DNA of 52,825 nt from Streptomyces jeddahensis (GTDB lineage: Bacteria; Actinomycetota; Actinomycetes; Streptomycetales; Streptomycetaceae): positions 1 to 52,825 of the forward strand of contig NZ_LOHS01000100.1 in NCBI RefSeq assembly GCF_001642995.1. The letters are read 5' to 3'. Below, in pieces: positions 16,012 through 23,387 of this stretch. The position numbers and the translations under genes are program-made. The notes below the pieces were generated by a model, which was not told where the DNA came from, made no database searches, and was given only the letters and a program-made list of their open reading frames with translations. Positions within the stretch are counted from its first letter, which is position 1; each line of letters begins with the position of its first letter.

Positions 16012-17244
16012 ATGCCTCAAGTACGTGGTGCAGCAGTCGCTGCGCCGGTGGCCGAGTTCGTGAAGTGGAGCCGCGAGCCCGTCGTGGTGCAGACGCTGCG
16101 TTCCACCGCGGCGGCCACCATCGCCTATGTCGTCGCACTCCAGCTGAGCAATGAACCGGCGCCGCTGACCGCTCCGCTCACCGCGCTGCTGGTCGTCCAG
16201 GTGACTCTCTACGCCACGCTGACCACCGGCGTCCGCCGCGTGAACTCCGTCGTGGTCGGCGTCCTGATCGCCATCGGATTCAGCGTGCTCGTGGGGCTGA
16301 CGTGGTGGAGCCTCGGTCTGATCATCCTGGCGTCTCTCACCGTGGGCCATTTCGTCCGCGTGAGCGAGTTCGTGCCCGAGGTGGCGATCAGCGCCATGCT
16401 GGTGCTCGGCGTGACACGCGTGGCCGACACCGCGTGGGACCGGGTCCTTGAGACGTTGATCGGCGCCGCGGTGGGCTTGGCCTTCAATTTTCTGCTGGTG
16501 CCGCCCGTGTGGGTCGGCGAGGCGGGCGCCTCGATCGAGGATCTGGCCCGCCGTATGCGCCGGCTGCTGCTGCGCAGCGGTGAGCAGCTGACCTCGCCCA
16601 CGCCGCCTGAGCTGGCGGCCGACCGGCTGCATGAGGCGCGCCGCCTCGACCACGACATCGCCGAAGTCGACGCGGCGCTGCGGCAGGCGGAAGACAGCCT
16701 GCGGCTCAACCCGCGGGTGAAGGAGGGGCTGCTGCATCGCGTCGTCCTGCGCACAGGGCTCGACACCCTGGAGATCTGCACGGTCGTCCTGCGTGTCCTC
16801 TCCCGTACCCTCACCGATATCGCCAAGGTACGGAGCACCGACGAGCCGCTCCTCCGGCGGGACATCGGTGTGGCCCTGCAGGAACTGCTGGGCCATGTCG
16901 CCGATGCCGTGGTCAGTTTCGCGGTGCTGGTCACGACCCAGGTCAGCGAGAACGCCGAGGCCGCCGAGGCAAGGCTCGCCGGCGAACTGGCGGCGGCCAA
17001 CGCGAGCCGCGACAAACTGGCACTCGTGCTGCTGGAAGGCGTGCAGCAGGACCCCCGCAACTGGCACCTCCACGGTGCGCTGCTCACCGAGGTCAACCGC
17101 ATCCTCGACGAGCTGGACATGGAGCACCGCTCCAAGCGCCTGCTGGAGGAACTCGACCGCAACGCACGCGAGCAGCGGGAGCGCTATCCGCGACTGGCCC
17201 GCCTCCGCCAGCGGCTGGGGTGGGACCGGTCGCCGCGGCCGTGA
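16012..17244 (+). CDS. Aromatic acid exporter family (FUSC-type) membrane protein
   Basis: I place the start at ATG 16012 (MPQVRGAAVAAPV, 410 residues); GTG codons at 15982 and 16003 are in frame and possible. About six membrane segments fill the first 160 residues, beginning with TLRSTAAATIAYVVALQL and including a second half GLIILASLTVGHFVRV. The remaining 250 residues form a cytosolic helical domain with heptad-like patterns (ADRLHEARRLDHDIAEVDAA and later ones). This arrangement matches the ArAE_1/FUSC group, thought to export aromatic acids or related small compounds. The transported compound is unknown. No partner subunit lies nearby. Confidence 0.82.
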   Translation: MPQVRGAAVAAPVAEFVKWSREPVVVQTLRSTAAATIAYVVALQLSNEPAPLTAPLTALLVVQVTLYATLTTGVRRVNSVVVGVLIAIGFSVLVGLTWWSLGLIILASLTVGHFVRVSEFVPEVAISAMLVLGVTRVADTAWDRVLETLIGAAVGLAFNFLLVPPVWVGEAGASIEDLARRMRRLLLRSGEQLTSPTPPELAADRLHEARRLDHDIAEVDAALRQAEDSLRLNPRVKEGLLHRVVLRTGLDTLEICTVVLRVLSRTLTDIAKVRSTDEPLLRRDIGVALQELLGHVADAVVSFAVLVTTQVSENAEAAEARLAGELAAANASRDKLALVLLEGVQQDPRNWHLHGALLTEVNRILDELDMEHRSKRLLEELDRNAREQRERYPRLARLRQRLGWDRSPRP

Positions 17245-17435
17245 ATGGGGTGGTGTGCGGCGCCGAGCGCTCGCTGTGGGCAGGCGTTCCGCAGGGCGGA
17301 ACGGGTGGGCGCAGCGGCACCCCGGACGGCTGGGAGCGGCCACCCCGACGGAGGTGACTGCCCTGGGCATGCGTCTGCCCGGCTCGTGGGTCGCGACCTC
17401 ACGCGGCCGGGCAGATTCGCGCTCCCGGAGCGCCC

Positions 17436-17999
17436 TCAGGACTCCTTGCCGCGGCCGGTCAGCGTGTCACGCAGCCGGTCGACGAGTCCGACACCGGGTG
17501 CCAGCAGCTTGTTGAGGGGCGGCTGGTCGGGAGCGGCCGGATGCGGGCGGGTGGGCGCCGTCTTCTTGGCCTGCCTCACCTTGTCCCCGAGTTCGTTCAG
17601 CATGTCGGCGGTGCAGGACTCGCGCAGTCGCGGGAAGAGGTTCTCCTCCTCGTCCGTGATGTGCTCCCGGATCTCCGTGATCAGCTGGGTGATCAGTCTG
17701 TCGAACTGGGGATCGTCGGCGTCGAGGCCTTCCAGGTCCTTCATCGTGCGCTCGGCGCGGGCGTGGTCCTCAAGCTCCTTGTCCGCGATCTCGCCACCGC
17801 CGGGGATGTGCTCGCGTACGGCCGGATAGAGATACGCCTCCTCCGCCACCGAGTGCCGGACCAGTTCGATGGTCGCCCGGTCGGCATGCTTCTTGCGCAT
17901 CTCGTCGCCGGACGGCAGTCCCTCGATATTGACGAAGATCTCCTCGACTTCCTCGTGATCGGTGATCAATTCGGCGATGACGTCTCCGCCGTGTCCCAT
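17436..17999 (-). CDS. Hemerythrin-domain protein
   Basis: The 187-residue protein starts at ATG 17999, preceded by GAGGAG; the longer open frame upstream is not needed. It is a four-helix hemerythrin-type domain with the iron-binding pattern spread through DHEEVEEIF (about 14-22), LVRHSVAEEAYLYP (His and Glu ligands, about 45-58), LEDHARAE (about 77-84) and IREHITDEEENLFP (about 108-121). The C-terminal 60 residues are Pro/Ala/Lys-rich and end in a short helix. Such proteins bind O2 or NO or serve as iron sensors. A SigB-like promoter is visible upstream, fitting a general stress gene. Confidence 0.88.
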   Translation of the reverse strand: MGHGGDVIAELITDHEEVEEIFVNIEGLPSGDEMRKKHADRATIELVRHSVAEEAYLYPAVREHIPGGGEIADKELEDHARAERTMKDLEGLDADDPQFDRLITQLITEIREHITDEEENLFPRLRESCTADMLNELGDKVRQAKKTAPTRPHPAAPDQPPLNKLLAPGVGLVDRLRDTLTGRGKES

Positions 18000-18043
18000 G
18001 TCGCTGCTCCTCTGTGCGTTCCAGGGCCTTCCCTCCCCTACGA

Positions 18044-18068
18044 AGACCCGTCCGGACGACAGTGAAAC
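18044..18068 (-). promoter_or_regulatory. Possible SigB-type stress promoter for the hemerythrin gene
   Basis: On the minus strand GTTT (18068-18065) is followed after 15 bases by GGGTCT (18049-18044). This resembles the GNNTN(14-16)GGGTAY consensus of Streptomyces SigB-like sigma factors. It sits about 45 bases before the hemerythrin start. One base of the -10 element differs from consensus. Confidence 0.4.
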
Positions 18069-18213
18069 CCTTCCGTACGAGAACCCGTGTGCTCCGGGCT
18101 GCGTCGGCACCGTGGCTACGCCCCATCGGACCAGGGACGATGGGCCGCCCGGCCGCACGGGCGACGGACCCGACCTGAGGCTCGGGGAAACCGCACCACG
18201 GAAGCGATGTCTG

Positions 18214-18732
18214 TCAGTCCTCCTCACGGCGCTCCAGCACGCCGCGGACGAAAGCCGCCTGGCCCGCGTGCTGGAGGTCGTCCTCGATGACGCTGACCAG
18301 GCGGACGCCGAGGGTGACCGCAGGGGTCCAGCTCTCGTCCACGATGCGGTCGAGGTCGCCGTCCTCGAGGCCGCTCAGAAAGTCGAGGGTCTGCTCGTGC
18401 ACCGCGTCGTAGTACCCGAGCAGCAGGTCGCCCGACTCGATCCTCATCTTCCCGACCTGGCGGCTGCTGTGTCCGAAGCCGGTGGCCCCCTTCGCGTAGG
18501 GCAGTCCGAAGCGGTCGGCCCAGTTCTGGGTGAGCCAGACCTGTTCGAGGCCCGCGACGTCGGAGATGTGGTCGTCCTGCACCCGGGTCAGATGCCACAC
18601 GAGCCAGGCGATCGAATTGGCCCCGGGATCGATGCGGGCGGTCAGCTCCTCGGGCGAGAGCCCCTCGACGGCGGCGTGCACCGCCTCCTGGATGCGGCCG
18701 TAGCCGTCGCGCAACACATCCGTACTGTTCAC
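18214..18732 (-). CDS. DinB-family protein (DUF664, mycothiol-dependent transferase-like)
   Basis: The 172-residue protein is read from GTG 18732 (MNSTDVLRDGYGRI); the 616-residue open frame is a shadow of the dehydrogenase. It is a four-helix DinB bundle. Metal-binding His residues fit WLVWHLTRVQDDH (about 44-56) and the end of the last helix in VIEDDLQHAGQAAFVRG. These features match the DUF664 branch, some of which use mycothiol as the thiol cofactor in detoxification. The substrate is unknown. A second DUF664-type gene lies at 40.3 kb. It is separated from the upstream alcohol dehydrogenase gene by a strong hairpin, so it probably has its own promoter. Confidence 0.87.
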   Translation of the reverse strand: MNSTDVLRDGYGRIQEAVHAAVEGLSPEELTARIDPGANSIAWLVWHLTRVQDDHISDVAGLEQVWLTQNWADRFGLPYAKGATGFGHSSRQVGKMRIESGDLLLGYYDAVHEQTLDFLSGLEDGDLDRIVDESWTPAVTLGVRLVSVIEDDLQHAGQAAFVRGVLERREED

Positions 18733-18846
18733 GTCTTGCCCCTTGCCCGTTGCCCATTGCGGCTTGCCGTCGGCACCGGCCCAGTCGGGCCGTACCTGCT
18801 GTTCCACAATGGCGGAGCTGCTGCCACCTCGGCGGTTGCGACGCGA

Positions 18847-18880
18847 GGGCCGCCGCGGCGTGCGAACGCCACGGCGGCCC
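18847..18880 (-). terminator. Strong hairpin between alcohol dehydrogenase and DinB genes
   Basis: Arms GGGCCGCCG/CGGCGGCCC (9 bp), a single C-A mismatch, then GGCGT/ACGCC (5 bp) close a GCGA loop. It lies 53 bases downstream of the dehydrogenase stop and 115 bases upstream of the DinB start. There is no U-tract, as is common for Streptomyces terminators. Confidence 0.6.
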
Positions 18881-18932
18881 GGTGGTCCTGCGTGCGTGGT
18901 CCTGTGTCGTGGTCCTGCGTGTTCCGGGTGGC

Positions 18933-20039
18933 TCAGAACTTCAGGACCGGCTTGATGGCTTCGCCGGCGACCACGTCGCCGACCGCCCGCTGGATCTCCT
19001 CGAACTTGTAGTGCTTGACCAGCCGGTCGACCGGCATGCGTCCGGAGGCCACGAGCTCGACCAGGACGGGGATGAGCGCCTCCGTCTCGCTGTCGCCGAG
19101 GGTCAGACCCACGACCTGGCGGCCCGGCAGCATGAAGTTGACGTCGACCGGCACGGTCGAGCCGAAGGCGGGAGCGCCGACCAGGACCGCCGTGCCGCGG
19201 GCGGCGAGGCTGCCGATCGCGGCGCTCGCCATCTGGATGTTGCCGGTCGTCTCGACCACGCCGTCGGCGCCGTGGCCACTGGTGATCTCGGCGACGGTCT
19301 CGGCCAGGTCGTCGCTGGTGGTGTCGATGGTGTGTGTGGCGCCGAGTTCGCGCGCCAGCTCGAGGCGGGCGGGAACGCGGTCGACGGCGATGATGCGGGT
19401 GGCGGGGGTCAGCCGGGCCGCCATGACCGCGGACAGGCCCACGGCACCCGCACCGGTGACGACGAGCGTGGCGCCGGGACGGGGCTTCAGTACGTTCCAC
19501 ACGGCGCCCGCACCGGTCTGCACGCCGCAGCCGAGCGGAGCCATGAGCTCCAGCGGCACGTCCGCCGGGACCTTGACCAGGCTGCGCTCGTCGACCAGGG
19601 CGTGCCGGGCGAAGGACGACTGGCCGAAGAAGTGCCCGCCGATGGCCTCGCCGCCGCGGGTCACGGTGGCCGAGCCGTCCGCGCGGGCGCCGCCGAGCAG
19701 GTTCAGCGGCAGCCAGGCCTCGCAGTACGCGGGGTGCCCGTCGCGGCAGTTGGCGCAGCGGCCGCAGGAGGTGAAGGACAGCAGCACGTGGTCGCCGGGC
19801 TTGACCCGGCTCACGGCGGAGCCGACGGCCTCCACGACACCGGCGCCCTCGTGGCCCAGCACGCCGGGCAGCGGGAAGGGCAGTCCGCCCGCGGCGACAC
19901 CCAGGTCGGTGTGGCAGACGCCCGCGGCGACCATGCGTACGAGGACCTCGTCCGGGCGGGGGTCGGCGAGTTCGACCTCGGTGAGGGAGAAACCGGCGCC
20001 CGCCGACTCGACGACGGCCGCGGCAGTGGTGGTGGTCAT
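18933..20039 (-). CDS. Zinc-dependent aryl-alcohol-type dehydrogenase
   Basis: The 368-residue form starts at ATG 20039 behind GGAGGA; the earlier open frame is leader. It is a medium-chain dehydrogenase: catalytic zinc ligands in GVCHTDLG (Cys, about 39) and GHEGAGVVE (His, about 60), and structural zinc cysteines in CGRCANCRDGHPAYC. The NAD-binding motif is VVTGAGAVGLSAVMAA. The overall pattern and the ending AIKPVLKF are like benzyl/aryl-alcohol dehydrogenases, which interconvert alcohols and aldehydes with NAD. The aldehyde dehydrogenase gene upstream on the same strand would take the aldehyde to the acid. The two are separated by 523 bp with an insertion-element relic, so they may once have been closer. 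A hairpin sits directly before the ribosome site. Confidence 0.88.
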   Translation of the reverse strand: MTTTTAAAVVESAGAGFSLTEVELADPRPDEVLVRMVAAGVCHTDLGVAAGGLPFPLPGVLGHEGAGVVEAVGSAVSRVKPGDHVLLSFTSCGRCANCRDGHPAYCEAWLPLNLLGGARADGSATVTRGGEAIGGHFFGQSSFARHALVDERSLVKVPADVPLELMAPLGCGVQTGAGAVWNVLKPRPGATLVVTGAGAVGLSAVMAARLTPATRIIAVDRVPARLELARELGATHTIDTTSDDLAETVAEITSGHGADGVVETTGNIQMASAAIGSLAARGTAVLVGAPAFGSTVPVDVNFMLPGRQVVGLTLGDSETEALIPVLVELVASGRMPVDRLVKHYKFEEIQRAVGDVVAGEAIKPVLKF

Positions 20040-20058
20040 GGGGAATCCTCCGTGGAAG

Positions 20059-20078
20059 CTCCACCCTTCAGGGCGGAG
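20059..20078 (-). other. Hairpin in the alcohol dehydrogenase leader, like an IS605 end
   Basis: On the minus strand CTCCGCCC-TGAA-GGGTGGAG forms an 8-bp stem (one G-U pair) 20 bases before the dehydrogenase ATG and just upstream of the GGAGGA ribosome site. Hairpins of this composition are common at right ends of actinobacterial IS200/IS605 elements. It could also be a leader structure affecting translation. Confidence 0.4.
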
Positions 20079-20178
20079 GGGATACTGGAGCAGGGCAGGG
20101 AACGGCGGTTGGCCGCCAGGGCGGATCGCGGCACCCCGACCCGCAGCCGTGCGATAGGATCGGCGCGCCCGGTCGGCG

Positions 20179-20359
20179 ATAACCAAGCCGGTCGGGCCTA
20201 CCGCCGGGCTGGCGGGATGTCAGGTCTGTGGAGCTGGCGTAAGAGCGATGGCTGGCACACCAACCCTTGCCGTTAGTTCGGGTCGGCTGCTGTCGATGAA
20301 GCAGAAAGCTCAACCCGCGAGGGTTGAATCCCCCTGCTTCGGCTATGGGGAGAAGTCAA
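20179..20359 (+). mobile_element. Relic of an IS200/IS605-type (TnpB) element, 3' end only
   Basis: One plus-strand frame reads into GRLLSMKQKAQPARVESP, which resembles the last residues of actinobacterial TnpB proteins (typically ending in a KQE-rich stretch), with a CQVCGAG motif upstream. The right end GGGGAGAAGTCAA, where these elements normally stop, is at about 20347-20359. The RuvC and most of the zinc ribbon are absent, so no active protein is made. A structured hairpin at 20298-20340 sits where the reRNA (omegaRNA) scaffold would be. The identification rests on motif memory, not on a search. Confidence 0.55.
20298..20340 (+). ncRNA. Possible omegaRNA-like structured end of the TnpB relic
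   Basis: An outer stem GAAGCAG/CTGCTTC (20298-20304 with 20334-20340) encloses an inner stem TCAACCC-GCGA-GGGTTGA (20310-20327) with a GNRA-type loop. All 14 pairs are Watson-Crick. The position at the 3' end of a tnpB-like frame is where guide RNAs of TnpB are encoded. Transcription is unproven. Confidence 0.4.
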
Positions 20360-20386
20360 GTGCAAGCTCCTTGCGGACACAGCGCG

Positions 20387-20411
20387 GATCGGGCGGCGAA
20401 GCCGCCCGATC
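20387..20411. terminator. Perfect 11-bp hairpin downstream of aldehyde dehydrogenase
   Basis: GATCGGGCGGC-GAA-GCCGCCCGATC is a perfect 11-bp stem with a 3-base loop, 152 bases beyond the aldehyde dehydrogenase stop. It lacks a U-tract but is stable and symmetrical, so it could end transcription from either side. The rest of 20412-20562 holds no gene I can support. Confidence 0.5.
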
Positions 20412-20562
20412 GGGGACTGAGGAAGGCCGATCGAGTGGGACGGGGCCTGCAGGGGAGGCACGAGGTCTCATCCGGGAGAAAGGCCCTCGCCGGGAGCAAC
20501 GAGGGCTGGCGATCCGGACCTCCCCGGCGGGGGCGGACCGGCTGCGGCCCGGAGGACGCCCG

Positions 20563-22050
20563 TCAGGCCAGCGAGATCACCACGGACTTGACCTTGGTGT
20601 ACGCCTCCAGGGCCTCCGGACCGTACTCCCGTCCGAAACCGGACTGCTTGACGCCGCCGAAGGGGATGGCCGGGTCGAGCATGGCCCAGTCGTTGACCCA
20701 GACGATGCCCGCCTGCAGCCGGGCGGCCACGCGGTGGGCACGGGCCACGTCCTTCGTCTGCAGGCCGGACGCCAGGCCGTAGGGCGTGCTGTTGGCCATG
20801 GCCACGGCCTCGTCCTCGGTGTCGAAGGACTGCACGGTGAGGACCGGGCCGAAGATCTCCTCCTGCACGGCACGGGAGTCGTTGCCGAGGTCGGCGATGA
20901 CGGTCGGCTGGAAGTAGTAGCCACCGCCGAGGTCCAGACGCTCACCGCCGGCGACGATGCGGCCGCCGTCCTCCTTGGCGATGCGGACGTATTCCTCGAC
21001 CTTGGCGAGGTGCCGCTCGCCGGCCATCGGTCCGACGACGGTCGCCGGGTCGAACGGGTCGCCGACGGGCACCCCGGGTACGGCGCCCGAGAGCGCTCCC
21101 ACCACGGCGTCGTACAGGGAGCTGTGCACCAGCAGCCGCGGTCCGCCCATGCAGAACTGGCCGGTGTTGAAGACGAAGCCCTTGATGGCGGCGCCGATCG
21201 CCTTCTCCAGGTCGGCGTCCTCGAAGACGATGTGCGCGGCGTTGCCGCCGAGCTCCATGGTGACGGGCTTGAGGGCCTCGCCCGCGATGGCGGCCGCGTG
21301 GCGGCCGATCTTCGTCGAGCCGGTGAAGGCGACCTTGTCGATGCCGGGGTGGCGCAGCAGAGCCTCGCCGACGACGGAGCCGCTGCCGGTGACGACGTTC
21401 AGCACGCCGTTCGGGACTCCGGCCTCGGTGAGGATCTCCGCCATGAGCAGGGCGCTGAGCGGGGTCTCCTCGGCGGGCTTGTGGACCACGGTGTTGCCGG
21501 CGGCCAGCGCGGGGGCGATCTTCGAACTGCTGAGGATGAGCGGGAAGTTGAAGGGGGTGATCGCGCCGACGACGCCGAGCGGCTCGCGGCGGGTGTAGGC
21601 GTGCGAGGGGATCGGGATCTGCCGGGTGGAGCCCTCGACGGTCTGCGCCAGGGCCGCGCAGTACTCGTACTCCTCGGCGGCGGTCGCGACGTCGACGGCA
21701 CGGCACAGTGACACGGGCTTGCCGACGTTCGCGCTCTCGGTGGCGACGAGTTCGTCGGCGCGGCGGCGGATGATATCGCCGGCCCGGTTCAGGATGCGGG
21801 CCCGCTCACGGCCCGGAAGCTGCGCCCAGCCGCTCTCGTCGAACGCCTTGCGCGCCGCCGCGACGGCAGCGTCGAGGTCGGAGTCGTCGGCCTCCGCGAC
21901 GGTCGTGAGCACCTTGCCCGTGGACGGGTCGATCACGTCCCGGCGGCCCTTGGCGTCCGCTTCGCGCCACTCGCCGTCGATGAAAAGCCTGCCCGGTTCG
22001 ATGTGCGGCCTGCGCACGGTGGAGACGTTCTGCTCCTCGGAAAGGGACAT
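20563..22050 (-). CDS. NAD(P)-dependent aldehyde dehydrogenase
   Basis: The 495-residue protein starts at ATG 22050 (MSLSEEQNVSTVRRPH). It is a standard ALDH: TPFNFP in the cofactor domain, FTGSTKIGRHAA, catalytic Glu in MELGGNAAHIVF and catalytic Cys in NTGQFCMGGPR, then EEIFGPVL and the C-terminal WAMLDPAIPFGGVKQSGFGRE. It should oxidise an aldehyde to an acid, probably one made by the zinc alcohol dehydrogenase downstream. The TPYGLASGL and PFGGVKQSG blocks place it among broad-range aldehyde dehydrogenases; the specific substrate is not determined. It faces a marR gene, and the shared region holds two matching operators and a good promoter. Confidence 0.92.
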   Translation of the reverse strand: MSLSEEQNVSTVRRPHIEPGRLFIDGEWREADAKGRRDVIDPSTGKVLTTVAEADDSDLDAAVAAARKAFDESGWAQLPGRERARILNRAGDIIRRRADELVATESANVGKPVSLCRAVDVATAAEEYEYCAALAQTVEGSTRQIPIPSHAYTRREPLGVVGAITPFNFPLILSSSKIAPALAAGNTVVHKPAEETPLSALLMAEILTEAGVPNGVLNVVTGSGSVVGEALLRHPGIDKVAFTGSTKIGRHAAAIAGEALKPVTMELGGNAAHIVFEDADLEKAIGAAIKGFVFNTGQFCMGGPRLLVHSSLYDAVVGALSGAVPGVPVGDPFDPATVVGPMAGERHLAKVEEYVRIAKEDGGRIVAGGERLDLGGGYYFQPTVIADLGNDSRAVQEEIFGPVLTVQSFDTEDEAVAMANSTPYGLASGLQTKDVARAHRVAARLQAGIVWVNDWAMLDPAIPFGGVKQSGFGREYGPEALEAYTKVKSVVISLA

Positions 22051-22119
22051 GGCCCGCTCGCCTTCCCGGCGCGGCGGCTCGCCGCACCGCACAGATGGTG
22101 GCCGCACCACTGCGACCAA

Positions 22120-22185
22120 CAGGTTTCCTGATGATTACGCCCCATGGCGTCGATGGCAAGAGCCCGGGCATAATCAGGAAACCTG
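22120..22185. promoter_or_regulatory. Twin MarR-type operators between aldehyde dehydrogenase and marR
   Basis: Two 11-bp dyads, CAGGTTTCCTG (22120-22130) and CAGGAAACCTG (22175-22185), lie with centres 55 bp apart, about five helical turns. They are also arms of one large inverted repeat, CAGGTTTCCTGAT against ATCAGGAAACCTG (13 bp each). The first abuts the aldehyde dehydrogenase -10 element; the second lies 26 bp before the marR start. Confidence 0.8.
22132..22159 (-). promoter_or_regulatory. Promoter of the aldehyde dehydrogenase gene
   Basis: On the minus strand a -35 TTGCCA (22159-22154) and a -10 TAATCA (22137-22132) are separated by 16 bases. The -10 touches the operator dyad at 22120-22130, so bound MarR protein would block the start site. 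Confidence 0.55.
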
Positions 22186-22211
22186 AATGACGCAACCAGT
22201 GGAGGGGCCAC

Positions 22212-22694
22212 GTGGCGCGCACGGCCGGCAGGAGCGACGGAGGGGCGACGGGCATCGCGGAGGTGCCGCATCCGACCTTGCTGTACACGATCAAGCAGGT
22301 CGAGCTCGTGACCCGCTCCCACCTGGACGAGCTGGTCAAGCCGGCCGGCATCACCGCGCTGCAGTACACCGCGCTCACGGTGCTCCGCCGCCGCGACGGG
22401 ATCAGCTCCGCGCAGCTCGCCCGCAACTCCTTCGTCACCGCGCAGTCCATGGCGGACATGGTCACCGCCCTGGAGCGGCGCGGCCTGATCAACCGCCGCC
22501 GCAACCCGGACAACCGCCGGGTGTTGCTCCTCAGCCTCACCGAGGCCGGCCGGGACTTGCTCGACACGTACGAGGAGGCGGTGCGGGAGCTCGAGGAGCG
22601 GATGCTCTCCGGCCTCACCCCCGCCCAGCGCCGCAACCTGGCGGACTACCTCAACCGCTGCCGCGCGGCGCTGTCGGAGATTCCACCGCACTGA
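22212..22694 (+). CDS. MarR-family transcriptional regulator
   Basis: A 160-residue protein from GTG 22212, with GGAGGGG five bases upstream. It has the MarR plan: dimerisation helices at both ends and a winged helix in the middle. The recognition helix lies in SSAQLARNSFVTAQSMADMV, followed by ALERRGLINRRRNPDNRR, the wing with Asp-x-Arg. MarR proteins are repressors released by phenolic or aldehyde-like ligands. The divergent aldehyde dehydrogenase and the twin dyad between the genes make it the likely repressor of both that gene and itself. No cysteine sits at a place that would suggest thiol sensing. Confidence 0.92.
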   Translation: MARTAGRSDGGATGIAEVPHPTLLYTIKQVELVTRSHLDELVKPAGITALQYTALTVLRRRDGISSAQLARNSFVTAQSMADMVTALERRGLINRRRNPDNRRVLLLSLTEAGRDLLDTYEEAVRELEERMLSGLTPAQRRNLADYLNRCRAALSEIPPH

Positions 22695-22745
22695 GCGGCG
22701 CCCCAGCGGCGGCGGTTCAGTGCGGTCCGCCGTCCTCCCCGCCGG

Positions 22746-23153
22746 CTACTTCGTCGTCAGCCGCAGTTGGTTCTCGGTCTCCTGGTCGCCGGAGACCTTG
22801 CCCACCACCTCGACGGCGAACACGGCGGCCAGGGTGTCGCGCAGCCGGTCGACCGCGTGGTAGCCGCCCTGGATGTTCGCGATGACGTGACCCGTCAGCC
22901 GGGCGGGTTCGGCCACGGCGCCCAGCTTGCCCGCGGATCCCGGTTCACACACGTCGAACGTCGCGTTCCAGACGGTCGGGCGGGTCGCATGGGCCTCGTG
23001 CGGCACCTCGTTGGGCCGGCGGTCGCATGCGAAGGACGCGCGCAGCGCGGAGAAGACGGTGTGGGCGTCCTGCGCCGAGCATTCGCTGAGCTCCACCGTG
23101 ACCTCTGGTTCATGCGCGTGGACGGCCGGCTCGGACGCTTGCGTGCTGTTCAC
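22746..23153 (-). CDS. Conserved hypothetical protein, possible streptomycete family
   Basis: A 135-residue protein read from GTG 23153, with GAGGAG ten bases upstream. It contains VTVELSECSAQDAHTVFSAL, RPTVWNATFDV, VIANIQGGYHAVDRLRDTL and VVGKVSGDQETENQLRL. There is no signal peptide or membrane segment. The two VEL/IQG strands each followed by a helix suggest a small alpha-beta fold with two halves. I know of similar unnamed streptomycete proteins but no function. It is convergent to marR, with a 51-bp gap, and divergent from the SpoIIE gene. Confidence 0.6.
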   Translation of the reverse strand: MNSTQASEPAVHAHEPEVTVELSECSAQDAHTVFSALRASFACDRRPNEVPHEAHATRPTVWNATFDVCEPGSAGKLGAVAEPARLTGHVIANIQGGYHAVDRLRDTLAAVFAVEVVGKVSGDQETENQLRLTTK

Positions 23154-23387
23154 CCTCGGTTCGCTCCTCTCCTCACAGCGCTCTGCCCCCTTACAGCCTC
23201 GCCCTTCGGCGCCATGGCGGCGACCGGAGCCGGCTCGAGGGCCATGACACCGGGGTACCCGTCATGCCCGCCCTCAGTACGCTCGCCGGCTCACCGCACG
23301 GTCACCAGAATCAACCAGTAAAAGTCTCCTTCAACAGCGGTAACGTGATAAGTGGCGCAACTCCGACAAGCACCGGAGTGTCATGCC

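Noticed and set aside
20317..20345. tRNA T-arm (GGGTTGAATCCC)
   Set aside because: No acceptor, D or anticodon arm surrounds it; the fold is the two-stem hairpin of the TnpB relic.
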